This document shows, one piece after another, positions 7,917 through 15,233 of a stretch of 64,000 nucleotides of DNA. Below the pieces are notes generated by a model. It did no database searches. It was given only the letters and a program-made list of their open reading frames with translations, and was not told where the DNA came from. The translations under genes and the position numbers were made by a program. Origin of the DNA: SAR202 cluster bacterium bin87 (lineage in GTDB: Bacteria > Chloroflexota > Dehalococcoidia > Lucifugimonadales > UBA3495); contig MPNC01000002.1 in NCBI GenBank assembly GCA_002238825.1, forward strand, positions 239,180 to 303,179, read 5' to 3'. How positions within the stretch are numbered: the stretch's first letter is position 1; each line of letters opens with the position of its first letter.

Positions 7917-8477
7917 ATGGCTACTGACCACCTCAACAACGAAACGAACCAACGGCTGGAACGTCTCGAATCCGGGCAGGAAGACCTGCGGGCCGGGCAG
8001 AAGGAACTGAGGCAGACGGTAGCTCGAATCGAGCGCAGCGTCGAAGCCATTCGCAACGACATAGGCCCGTTGAAAGCCGCTCATGCCCGCAATAGCGCGC
8101 TGCGGGTGAGTTACCGCGTCTGCGAGGATCTGGGCTTGGATGAAATCAGAGTTCTGGATCGCAATGCCCTGCGCGCCATGGTCCGACGATCCGATACGTT
8201 AGACCTTCCCCGCAATCACCGCTACAGTTTTATCAAGGCGGATGCCGTCATCGAGGCCACCAACGACGCCGGCGAGACCCATTACGTCGCAATGGAGGCT
8301 TCATTCACCGCCGACGAGCGTGATACCAACCGGGCGGTGCGCAACGCCGGATACCTGACCCAGTTCACCGGGCAACCTGCTCACGCCGTCGTTGCCGCGC
8401 TTCGTATCGACAACCGCACCGCTGATGTCTTCACGTCCGGACAGGTGCATTGGCGCCGCCTGGACGAGGAAGACTAG
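7917..8477 (+). CDS. Coiled-coil protein with PD-(D/E)XK-like domain
   Basis: A 186-residue protein. Residues about 1-55 form a heptad-like coiled coil ('RLERLESGQEDLRAGQKEL' and on). Residues about 60-186 have 'YSFIKADAVIEAT' then 'HYVAMEASFTADERD', with spacing that resembles the D...E-x-S core of PD-(D/E)XK nucleases such as the DUF3782 group. Such coiled-coil nuclease-like proteins are common and uncharacterised in Chloroflexota and cyanobacteria. It starts 54 bases after rpiB on the same strand. Function unknown; the nuclease assignment is inference. Confidence 0.6.
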   Translation: MATDHLNNETNQRLERLESGQEDLRAGQKELRQTVARIERSVEAIRNDIGPLKAAHARNSALRVSYRVCEDLGLDEIRVLDRNALRAMVRRSDTLDLPRNHRYSFIKADAVIEATNDAGETHYVAMEASFTADERDTNRAVRNAGYLTQFTGQPAHAVVAALRIDNRTADVFTSGQVHWRRLDEED

Positions 8478-8501
8478 CAGATTGACTGACTGGAAAATGC
8501 C

Positions 8502-9116
8502 TTACGGCGCCAGCGCATCGGTCACGCCGATCATGCTGTCACGGCTCACCAACGCGGCCAGTTCCTCCTCGCTCATGCCCTCGGTTCCAGCAGGCCGGCG
8601 CGGCAGTACCAGGTAGCGCAGGTCAGCGGTACTGTCGAGGACGCGCACCTCGGCATCCGCGGGCGGCGCGGCGCCAAACTCCGCCATCACCCCGCGCGGG
8701 TCGCGCACGGCGCGGGCCCGGTAGGCCAGGCTCTTGTACCAGTCCGGCGGACGGCCGAGCAACATCCGGGGGTAGCAGGAACACAGGGTGCAGACCACCA
8801 TGTTGTGAACATCGTCCGTGTTCTCCACCACCGTCAGATGCGGGGTCTCGGCCGGGATCTCGATGCCCATCTCCGCCAGGGCGGAGCGTGAATCTGCCAG
8901 CAGGCGCGCCTTGAACCCAGCGTCAACCCAGGCGCGAGCGACGACTCGCGCGCCGTCGGCCGGCGTGCGACCGTCCATCAGGTTTACCTGGCGCCGCACT
9001 TCATCGTCCGTGAGCAAGCCTTTCTCGGCGAGCAGAGCTTCAATTGCCACCGAGCGCAGCGCGACCTCGCTCATAGGCTCGTCGTGGATGTGATCGACAA
9101 CATGGGTTGCGGTCAT
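8502..9116 (-). CDS. Nitrile hydratase alpha subunit, cobalt type (or thiocyanate hydrolase gamma)
   Basis: A 204-residue protein with the metal claw 'VCTLCSCY' (Cys109, Cys112, Ser113, Cys114). The Thr in CTLCSC marks the Co(III) type; iron enzymes have CSLCSC. 'PPDWYKSLAYRARAVRDPRGVM' follows the family alignment (PPDWYKS, YRARAVR). In nitrile hydratases the second and third cysteines are oxidised to bind cobalt, and the enzyme hydrates nitriles to amides. Because the beta subunit here is split into two genes, as in thiocyanate hydrolase, a thiocyanate or cyanate-like substrate is also possible. It is the last gene of a six-gene run; GGAGAGG precedes the start. Confidence 0.9.
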   Translation of the reverse strand: MTATHVVDHIHDEPMSEVALRSVAIEALLAEKGLLTDDEVRRQVNLMDGRTPADGARVVARAWVDAGFKARLLADSRSALAEMGIEIPAETPHLTVVENTDDVHNMVVCTLCSCYPRMLLGRPPDWYKSLAYRARAVRDPRGVMAEFGAAPPADAEVRVLDSTADLRYLVLPRRPAGTEGMSEEELAALVSRDSMIGVTDALAP

Positions 9117-9201
9117 GTTTCCCTCTCCAAATTGGTACGCGAGCGGTTATGGGTGCCTATCGATCATACCTGGCGAGCAATTGCGTTTGGAGGCTAAACC
9201 T

Positions 9202-10305
9202 CTAATTGTGACAGCCCCTTGCCTCGATCTCCCAAACCGCCTCCACCTTTCCGTCGCGTATGCCGATAAAACGATCCCACCGGCTTACCATGGCGTCCTG
9301 CTGGCCGGGTAGCAGCACAACCTGGTCACCAACCTCCAGTTCGGCTCCCTCCGCCGCTTGGAACACGGTGCGGTCGGTGTCCATATCGACCGCTTCGACC
9401 CCGGGGCGACCCTCCACTCGAGGCAATCCCTTCATGCCTCCCACGGCGCGAGCGCCGGCATCGCCTATCGCCGTTCCCGGACGCGGGACGCTGATAATCG
9501 AAGACAGCACTTTGCCGGCCAGATGGAAATCCTCCATGTACTCGTATGAGGTTTCCATGACCAGGTAAGATCCACCCTGGATTTCGGTAACCTCGGGCAT
9601 GTCTCCGGCGATGTCGTAGCTCCAGGTTTCGCCCGTCGATACGATTTCAACCGGCAGTCCGTCGGAGATCATGGCTTCCCTGAGGTCCAGAACCGGCTGG
9701 ATGAGGCGGTGAGCTTCGGTAGCCCGATCCTCCAGATCCCCAGAGGGTTCCGCCATCATCTGGTGGCTCATCACGCCCTTCAGCGAAAGTCCGGGCAGCG
9801 AATCAATCAATCGGGCCAGAGACAAGCCGCCGTCAACTTCCTGCACCCCGCAACGGACCAGCCCGGTTTCCTGCTCGATGACCACGCCCAGGTTTACGCC
9901 CTGGGCGGTGGCAGCATGGGAAAGGTCGCGGGCGTTCGTTTCGTTTTCGCAGGCCACCAGGATCTCGGCCTGGTCCGCCAGGGCGCAGAGCCGGTCGATC
10001 TTGGGTGGCGCAACCACCTCGCTGGTGACGAAAACGCTGGCCACTCCACCCTGCACCATAACCTCGGCCTCGGCAACCTTGGCGGCGCACACGCCGCCGA
10101 TGGTGCCGCCGCGCTGGATCTGCCGCAGCGCCAGGGCCGGGCTCTTGTGGTTCTTGCTGTGTCCCCGCAACTTGCTGTGCCGGTCTCCGTAGAAATCCGC
10201 GATCACATCCATGTTGTGGTCCAGCGCATCCATGTCCAGGATCAGGCATGGAGTATCCAGTTGCCCAACCGGAGTGCCGGGTTGGGGTTCATACGCTTGC
10301 GGCAT
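9202..10305 (-). CDS. D-threonine aldolase/D-serine dehydratase (DSD1)-like PLP protein, lysine kept
   Basis: A 367-residue fold-type III (alanine racemase-like) PLP protein. 'LDTPCLILDMDALDHN' opens the barrel and 'LRGHSKNHK' carries Lys51 where RPHAKTHK holds the PLP lysine in the family. 'HQMMAEPSGDLEDR' and 'STGETWSYDIAG' are later cofactor-phosphate regions. In the C-terminal beta domain the metal pair His-x-Cys/Asp of the family is replaced by Gln335-x-Asp337 ('LLPGQQDAMVS'). Family enzymes cleave or dehydrate beta-hydroxy D-amino acids with PLP and a divalent metal. Here the altered metal site makes the reaction uncertain. It lies between the alpha subunit gene (85-bp gap) and a degenerate paralogue (79-bp gap). 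Confidence 0.82.
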   Translation of the reverse strand: MPQAYEPQPGTPVGQLDTPCLILDMDALDHNMDVIADFYGDRHSKLRGHSKNHKSPALALRQIQRGGTIGGVCAAKVAEAEVMVQGGVASVFVTSEVVAPPKIDRLCALADQAEILVACENETNARDLSHAATAQGVNLGVVIEQETGLVRCGVQEVDGGLSLARLIDSLPGLSLKGVMSHQMMAEPSGDLEDRATEAHRLIQPVLDLREAMISDGLPVEIVSTGETWSYDIAGDMPEVTEIQGGSYLVMETSYEYMEDFHLAGKVLSSIISVPRPGTAIGDAGARAVGGMKGLPRVEGRPGVEAVDMDTDRTVFQAAEGAELEVGDQVVLLPGQQDAMVSRWDRFIGIRDGKVEAVWEIEARGCHN

Positions 10306-10384
10306 GGACGTACCTCCGAGGTTCCTTCATGTCAAATCGGTTTTCGCTGTGAACACTGACCGGTAAAATCGCGGCAATGCAGAA

Positions 10385-11560
10385 CTATCCCAATTGCCCC
10401 CGGCCGGAAACCCGCCAATACCCCACCAGCTTGCCATCTCGTACGGCGCGGATATAGTCATACTGATTGACGCACAGTGCCAGGTTGTACGGAACCAGGT
10501 GCACCTTGTCATTGGGCATCAACTGGTCGGTGGCCGGCCCCTCCAAATCCAGGATGCCGTGCTCCGCGCTGAACCTGGAGGCGACGGCCCCCTCGAACGC
10601 CTCCAGAACGGGTACGCCGAAATCAGGCCCGGTGGTCTTGTGACCGGCGTCCACCACTGCCCGGCCCGCCACGGGATGGCTGATGACCGTGGCCAGAACA
10701 CTGGCCGCCGGCTGTAATTCCGGGCGAATGCGCCGGGTTTCCATGTCCATCAAGGGGTACACTCCCGCCTGTACCTCGGTGATGCCCGCCAATTGGCAGA
10801 CGATGTCATAGTTGTAGGTGCTGCCCGCACTCACCTTTGAGACTTCAATGCCGGCCTGCTCCAGCGCGCCGCGCGTGTCCAGAATCGGCTGCAACCGGCG
10901 GCGCGTTTCGGCCTCCAGTTCCGCCCGATCCGTTATGGGCAACGGGCCTTCGTAGGTCATTATCCCTTCGAAGGTCAACCCGGGCGCACCGGCAACCGTT
11001 TGCGCTAGGACAACCGCATCCTGCACGGACGCCACACCGCCAAACCCGTACCCGGCGTCCATGTCCACCAACACGCCCAGAGTGGCGCCAGCGGCCTGCG
11101 CGGCCTCGGATAGATCCTGGACGTTGCGGGGGTTGTCGACGGCCACGCTCAACGTGATCCGGCCGGCCAGGTCGACCAGTCGGCTGATCTTGGCGGAGGT
11201 GATCACCCGCCCCGCTATCAGTATGTCGTCAATGGCGCCGGAAGGCGACGCCGCCCCATTATCGGCGGCGGTGTCTTCGCCGGCGGCGGCAAATGCCTCG
11301 GCTTCCGCCAGTGAGCTGACCGCCACGCCGCCGGTGCTGCCCGCTGCGGACAGCTGGAACTGCACGATTTCAGGGCAGCCATGACACGAAACATGTGGGC
11401 GAACCGAGACGCGTCCGGCGCTGGATCCACCGTCGGAACCGCCAATAGCGTTGTGCAGGACCGCGATGTTCTGCTCCATTATCCCCAGGTCAACCACCAG
11501 GGCCGGCGTATCCAGTTCCTCTGCGGGGGAGCCAATGGCCTGAAATATCGGTCGCTCCAC
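10385..11560 (-). CDS. DSD1/D-threonine aldolase-like paralogue lacking the PLP lysine
   Basis: A 391-residue protein with the same fold: 'LDTPALVVDLGIMEQN', 'LTFEGIMTYEG', 'SAGSTYNYDIV', 'VDAGHKTTG' and a C-terminal 'NQYDYIRAVRDGKLVGYW' that matches the neighbour. But the PLP-lysine block reads 'VRPHVSCHGCP': Ser58 stands where Lys is expected, and the second Lys is Gly61. The C-terminal metal ligands are Asn359 and Ala361. The frame is intact across about 1.2 kb, so it is kept, not decaying. It may be a non-PLP partner of the neighbouring protein or a new activity. GTG start with AGAGGT upstream. A low-complexity insert lies near residues 93-110. Confidence 0.78.
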   Translation of the reverse strand: MERPIFQAIGSPAEELDTPALVVDLGIMEQNIAVLHNAIGGSDGGSSAGRVSVRPHVSCHGCPEIVQFQLSAAGSTGGVAVSSLAEAEAFAAAGEDTAADNGAASPSGAIDDILIAGRVITSAKISRLVDLAGRITLSVAVDNPRNVQDLSEAAQAAGATLGVLVDMDAGYGFGGVASVQDAVVLAQTVAGAPGLTFEGIMTYEGPLPITDRAELEAETRRRLQPILDTRGALEQAGIEVSKVSAGSTYNYDIVCQLAGITEVQAGVYPLMDMETRRIRPELQPAASVLATVISHPVAGRAVVDAGHKTTGPDFGVPVLEAFEGAVASRFSAEHGILDLEGPATDQLMPNDKVHLVPYNLALCVNQYDYIRAVRDGKLVGYWRVSGRGQLG

Positions 11561-11724
11561 TGTTTATGTACCTCTCAATTGCGGCGGTTGGGGCAAGATA
11601 GCACAAATGGCGGCCCGGGCTGATCGATATATCGCCGGCGCGGCAGCAAACATCAAGCGGTGTTGCTCGACGCGGGCCTGTCGACGAAGAAACTGTGCAA
11701 ATGCCCTGTCCGATCCTGCGCCAA

Positions 11725-12024
11725 TCAGGCGGGTTCGAGCCAGTGCTGGTAAACGTCGACGAGCAGGGTATCTGCCGGATCGCCGGCGTAGTCCGGCCAC
11801 AGATCCGTTTGCTGCAACCGTATGCGATACAGCGGCTGACGGGGCAGGCCATCGCCTCCGTGGGCCAACGTCTCCGGATTGGGAAAGACCCCGCACAGCG
11901 CGTCAACCGTGCCGGTATGTCCCTGGATATAGGCCGGCGTGCGGAAGTGGTGCGCCGGCGATCCGACGCGGATACGGACGGACGCCCCATCAGGATAGCG
12001 AACAGTTTCGGCCGGTGTCGTCAT
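11725..12024 (-). CDS. Nitrile hydratase beta subunit, C-terminal half (SH3-like) as separate protein
   Basis: A 99-residue protein. 'FRTPAYIQGHTGTVDALCGVFPNPE' (read as RTPAYIQGHTGTV and GVFPNPE), 'PLYRIRLQQTDLW' and 'LLVDVYQHWLEP' align with the C-terminal SH3-like domain of nitrile hydratase beta (NHase_ASH3: R-x-P-x-Y-x-x-G-x-x-G, Y-x-V-x-F, D-x-x-x-x-Y-L-E). It should dock onto the alpha subunit around the cobalt site. The start ATG shares its A with the stop of the N-terminal-half gene (TGATG), so the two halves are translationally coupled. In thiocyanate hydrolase the equivalent halves are also separate subunits. Confidence 0.85.
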   Translation of the reverse strand: MTTPAETVRYPDGASVRIRVGSPAHHFRTPAYIQGHTGTVDALCGVFPNPETLAHGGDGLPRQPLYRIRLQQTDLWPDYAGDPADTLLVDVYQHWLEPA

Positions 12025-12326
12025 CAGAGCCCCTGTGCCCGCAACTCGGCGGTTTTGGCGTCGATCTCCTCGCCGGTGAGGATGCCCTTCTCGATCAGCA
12101 GTAACTCCAGGGCGGCGGTCCACTTTTCGTAGTACGACAGTGCTTCGTAGCGTTCCGGAGGAAGGCTTTCGATGGCGCGGCGCATCTCGTCGGTCGTGCG
12201 GATGCCCTGCTGGCCGAGAACCTGGTGTACGGCGTCGACACGCCGTTCCCAATCGCTGTACTCGTGCTCGGAGCGGTCAATGGGCGTGTCGTCGGGCCAT
12301 CCGCCACGATCGTGTGCTGCAGGCAT
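12024..12326 (-). CDS. Nitrile hydratase beta subunit, N-terminal half as separate protein
   Basis: A 100-residue helical protein. 'DWERRVDAVHQVLGQQGI', 'RRAIESLPPERYEALSYYEKWTAALE' (read as RRAIESLPP, SYYEKW) and 'LLIEKGILTGEEI' follow the N-terminal helical domain of nitrile hydratase beta. Nitrile hydratase activator (P14K) proteins are homologous to this half, so it could also act as the cobalt chaperone; no other activator gene is present. The start has AGGAG upstream and is 4 bases after the deacetylase stop; its stop overlaps the C-terminal-half start by one base. Confidence 0.82.
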   Translation of the reverse strand: MPAAHDRGGWPDDTPIDRSEHEYSDWERRVDAVHQVLGQQGIRTTDEMRRAIESLPPERYEALSYYEKWTAALELLLIEKGILTGEEIDAKTAELRAQGL

Positions 12327-12330
12327 GGTC

Positions 12331-13149
12331 CTACGCTCCTTTTTCCCACATCGTCGCCACGTCCACTGAACGCATGAAGCGAACGCCGGGGAAGGTCTTG
12401 ATGTACTCAATCAGGCGCTCCAGCATGAGCAGGCGCCCCGGCCGCCCGATGTACTGCGGGTGCATGGTGAGGTTGAAGCAGCGACCATAGCGGTACATGC
12501 CACGGAATTCGGCCGCCCAGCTTTCAAACACCTCGTCGGGGTTCCGCATGGGTCCGAGACGGTTTGCAGAGGGGGCGTAGGCGAAGTGCGGAGCATCGTC
12601 CAGTAGCCAATGGATGGGCAACTCAACCAGGTTGCGCGGCGGGTCGCCGCCCTGCACCAGGTACGGCGCGTCGTCGCCCATCAGGCTGCTGTCGTACTGA
12701 AAATTGTGCTTCGCGAGCAGATCCAGCGACACCGGGCTCAGTTCCCAGCTGGGCGAACGATAGCCGACCGGCGCATCACCGGTGAGCTCTCCCAGGATGC
12801 TGATGCCCTTGACCAGCACTTCCTCTTCCTTCTCGGGCGTCATGGTAGCCGGCGGCTCGTGGATATAGCCGTGGTGGGCCACCTCGTGCCCGCGCCCGGC
12901 GATTTCGCGCACCAGGTCGGGGTGGGTTTCGGCCACGTAACCGGGGATGTAGAAGCTGCCCGGGATGCCCTGGGCGTCCAGTATGTCCAGTATGCGCGGC
13001 GTGGCCACGCTGGGGCCATATTCTGCCATGGACAGCAGGCTGGGGTAGTTGATGAAATCGGGGTTCCGATTCAGCCAGGAGGTGATGCCGTCCACGTCAA
13101 ATGTGATGAGGGCAACGCAGCGAATGTCGTCGGGCCAAATTCCGGCCAT
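12331..13149 (-). CDS. Polysaccharide deacetylase family protein (cyclic imidase/PgdA-like)
   Basis: A 272-residue NodB-fold hydrolase. 'LITFDVDGITSW' holds the first Asp pair, 'GHEVAHHGYIHEPP' the two metal His, 'GYRSPSWELS' motif 3 and 'LTMHPQYIGRPGR' the late His. The TFDVDG and RSPSWE forms are those of the HP0310 (PgdA)/cyclic imide hydrolase branch, whose members hydrolyse cyclic imides, allantoin-like rings or N-acetyl groups. The start is set by AGGAGG. As first gene of the nitrile-hydratase run, ring-amide or imide hydrolysis fits the context better than peptidoglycan work; this is inference. No signal peptide, so it is cytoplasmic. Confidence 0.85.
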   Translation of the reverse strand: MAGIWPDDIRCVALITFDVDGITSWLNRNPDFINYPSLLSMAEYGPSVATPRILDILDAQGIPGSFYIPGYVAETHPDLVREIAGRGHEVAHHGYIHEPPATMTPEKEEEVLVKGISILGELTGDAPVGYRSPSWELSPVSLDLLAKHNFQYDSSLMGDDAPYLVQGGDPPRNLVELPIHWLLDDAPHFAYAPSANRLGPMRNPDEVFESWAAEFRGMYRYGRCFNLTMHPQYIGRPGRLLMLERLIEYIKTFPGVRFMRSVDVATMWEKGA

Positions 13150-13220
13150 TGTGCTCCTCCTGTGTAACTTGTGGGCGGTGGCAGTTCGTTCCGACCGGTC
13201 CGTACGGCGTGACAACCGGG

Positions 13221-14501
13221 CTACCCGGCCGGGATCGTATCGAAGCCGGTGTAGGGGCGCAGGACCTCGGGAATGACCACCGACCCGTCGGGCCGCTGGT
13301 TGTTCTCCAGGATGGCGATTATCACCCGCGGCAGGGCCAGGCCCGACCCGTTCAGGGTGTGGACGAAGCGCGGCCGCTCACCCACCCCGGGCCGGTAGCG
13401 CACGTTGGCGCGTCGGGCCTGGAAGTCGGTGCAGTTGGAACAGGACGACACTTCGAGCCATTCCTGCGAACCGGCGGCCCAGACCTCGATATCGTAGGAC
13501 TTGGCCGAGGGGAAGGAGATGTCTCCGGCGCACAGTTGCAGGATTCGGTATGGCAGGTTGAGGCGCTGGCACACCGCCTCAGCGTTTGCCAATAGCGCCT
13601 CAAGTTCGTCGAAGGAGGTGTCCGGCTCGACAAACTTGTACATCTCCACCTTGTTGAACTGGTGGACGCGCTTGATGCCCCGCGTGTCCCGGCCGGCGGC
13701 CGCCTTTTCCCGGCGGAAGCATGGGGTATGCGCGACGTAATAGAGGGGAAGATCATCGGCGGTCAGGATTTCATCCCGGTGCAGGTTGGTGACGGGCACT
13801 TCCGCGGTGGGAATCAACCAGAGGTCATCCTCCTCGTCGTGGTAGAGATTGTCGGCGAACAACGGCAGATTGCCGGAGCCCTCCATGATCTCGCGGCGCA
13901 CCAGGATGGGAAGCGCAACCTCCGTGTAGCCGTGCTCGCCGCTGTGCAGGTCCAGCATCCACGAGATGATCGCCCGCTCCAACCTCGCGCCGTAGCCATT
14001 CAGTGTGTAGAACCGGCTCCCGGATAACTTGACCCCGCGCTGGAAGTCGATGATGCCCAAACTCTCCGCCAGGTCCCAGTGCGGCTGAGCTTCAAATTCC
14101 AGGGAGGCCGGCTCGCCCCAGTGCCGCAGTACGATGTTGCGTGTCTCGTCCAGGCCTTCGGGCGTGCTGCCGTCCGGCAGATTGGGCAGGGCGAGCATGG
14201 CGTCGTTGATCCGGGCGTCCAGATCACGGACGAGATCTTCTAACTCGCTGATGCGCCGGCCCACGTCGCGCATCTCCGCCACGATGCTCTCGTCGGGCTG
14301 GCCACCCTGCGAACGCGCCTGGCCAATCTCGCGAGATACCGCATTGCGGCGGGCACGAAGTTCGTCGCCGTCGGTGATCGCGGCACGCCTCCCGGCATCC
14401 ATGTCCAGGATTTCGTCCAGGCAGTCCTCGTCCTCGGCGCGGCGAATCAGGGCAGCGCGAACCGCGTCGGTATCGCTGCGAATTTGTTCGAGAGAAAGCA
14501 T
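13221..14501 (-). CDS. serS: Seryl-tRNA synthetase
   Basis: A 426-residue class II synthetase of normal length. Residues about 1-105 form the tRNA-binding coiled-coil arm. Motif 2 is 'FRREKAAAGRDTRGIKRVHQ' and motif 3 'LNGSGLALPRVIIAILEN'; 'TAEVPVTNLH' binds serine. It charges tRNA-Ser for translation. The gene starts 10 bases after the Uma2 gene and is followed after 71 bases by the deacetylase gene, so the nitrile-hydratase locus could receive read-through. Confidence 0.97.
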   Translation of the reverse strand: MLSLEQIRSDTDAVRAALIRRAEDEDCLDEILDMDAGRRAAITDGDELRARRNAVSREIGQARSQGGQPDESIVAEMRDVGRRISELEDLVRDLDARINDAMLALPNLPDGSTPEGLDETRNIVLRHWGEPASLEFEAQPHWDLAESLGIIDFQRGVKLSGSRFYTLNGYGARLERAIISWMLDLHSGEHGYTEVALPILVRREIMEGSGNLPLFADNLYHDEEDDLWLIPTAEVPVTNLHRDEILTADDLPLYYVAHTPCFRREKAAAGRDTRGIKRVHQFNKVEMYKFVEPDTSFDELEALLANAEAVCQRLNLPYRILQLCAGDISFPSAKSYDIEVWAAGSQEWLEVSSCSNCTDFQARRANVRYRPGVGERPRFVHTLNGSGLALPRVIIAILENNQRPDGSVVIPEVLRPYTGFDTIPAG

Positions 14502-14511
14502 GCCGATCCAA

Positions 14512-15204
14512 TTACACCAAGTCGAAAATCAGTTCCCGAACGGCAAATGTGAAACCGGGCAACACGCCTTCGCCGTCGAGCGCTTGCGGGTCATCCAGAA
14601 TCTCGGGTTCAGCCACCCCGGCGCGGTAGATGCGCACGGTGCGTTCGAGGGGGTCGATGAGCCAGCCGAGCTTTACGCCGTTGTCCATGTACTCCTGCAT
14701 TTTGCGGAGCAGGGGAGGCAGGGAACGCTGCGAAGATGACCTGATTTCCACCACGAAATCTGGACAATACGGCCGCCCACGGGGTTCGCCTGCCTGTCTG
14801 GACCGGACATTTTCCCTCGCCGTCCAAGCCGCATCGGGCACTCGCAATGCGCCGTTGGGCAATCGATACGCTGCTGTGGGACCGGTCGGCGCGCCGAGAA
14901 AACCCTGCTGTTCGTCCCACAGGTACACTTTGCTTGACGTTCGGTTTTCGTGTACGTCCGATGGTTCGTCCGTGGGCGGCATTATTTCAAGCACTCCGTC
15001 GGCGGTGAGTTCCATCTGCCAGGGATGGTCGTCGTTGGCGAAACAGACCTCCCAGAACCAGTCAATACAGGCATCAGGGCCGGCAGATACTACGCCTTCG
15101 GGCAAGCGCAGTTTGACGGGAAACAACCCAACATCCGGCGCATCACCAAGCGGTGATCGTCCCGTTGAGGCGTCCGGTTCATTTCCCAATAAAGTGATAG
15201 TCAT
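14512..15204 (-). CDS. Uma2 family endonuclease (DUF820)
   Basis: A 230-residue protein of the Uma2/DUF820 family with a PD-(D/E)XK core: 'MELTADGVLEIMPPT', 'RVPDAAWT' (catalytic Asp), 'YCPDFVVEIRSSSQ' (E-x-R/K core) and 'KMQEYMDNGVKLGWLIDP' near the end. Such genes occur in many copies in cyanobacteria and Chloroflexota; their role is unknown. It sits between lysS (29-bp gap) and serS (10-bp gap), an unusual place suggesting insertion into a translation operon. Confidence 0.88.
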   Translation of the reverse strand: MTITLLGNEPDASTGRSPLGDAPDVGLFPVKLRLPEGVVSAGPDACIDWFWEVCFANDDHPWQMELTADGVLEIMPPTDEPSDVHENRTSSKVYLWDEQQGFLGAPTGPTAAYRLPNGALRVPDAAWTARENVRSRQAGEPRGRPYCPDFVVEIRSSSQRSLPPLLRKMQEYMDNGVKLGWLIDPLERTVRIYRAGVAEPEILDDPQALDGEGVLPGFTFAVRELIFDLV

Positions 15205-15233
15205 GGCAATCGCCTGCTACTGGCACCCGCGGT

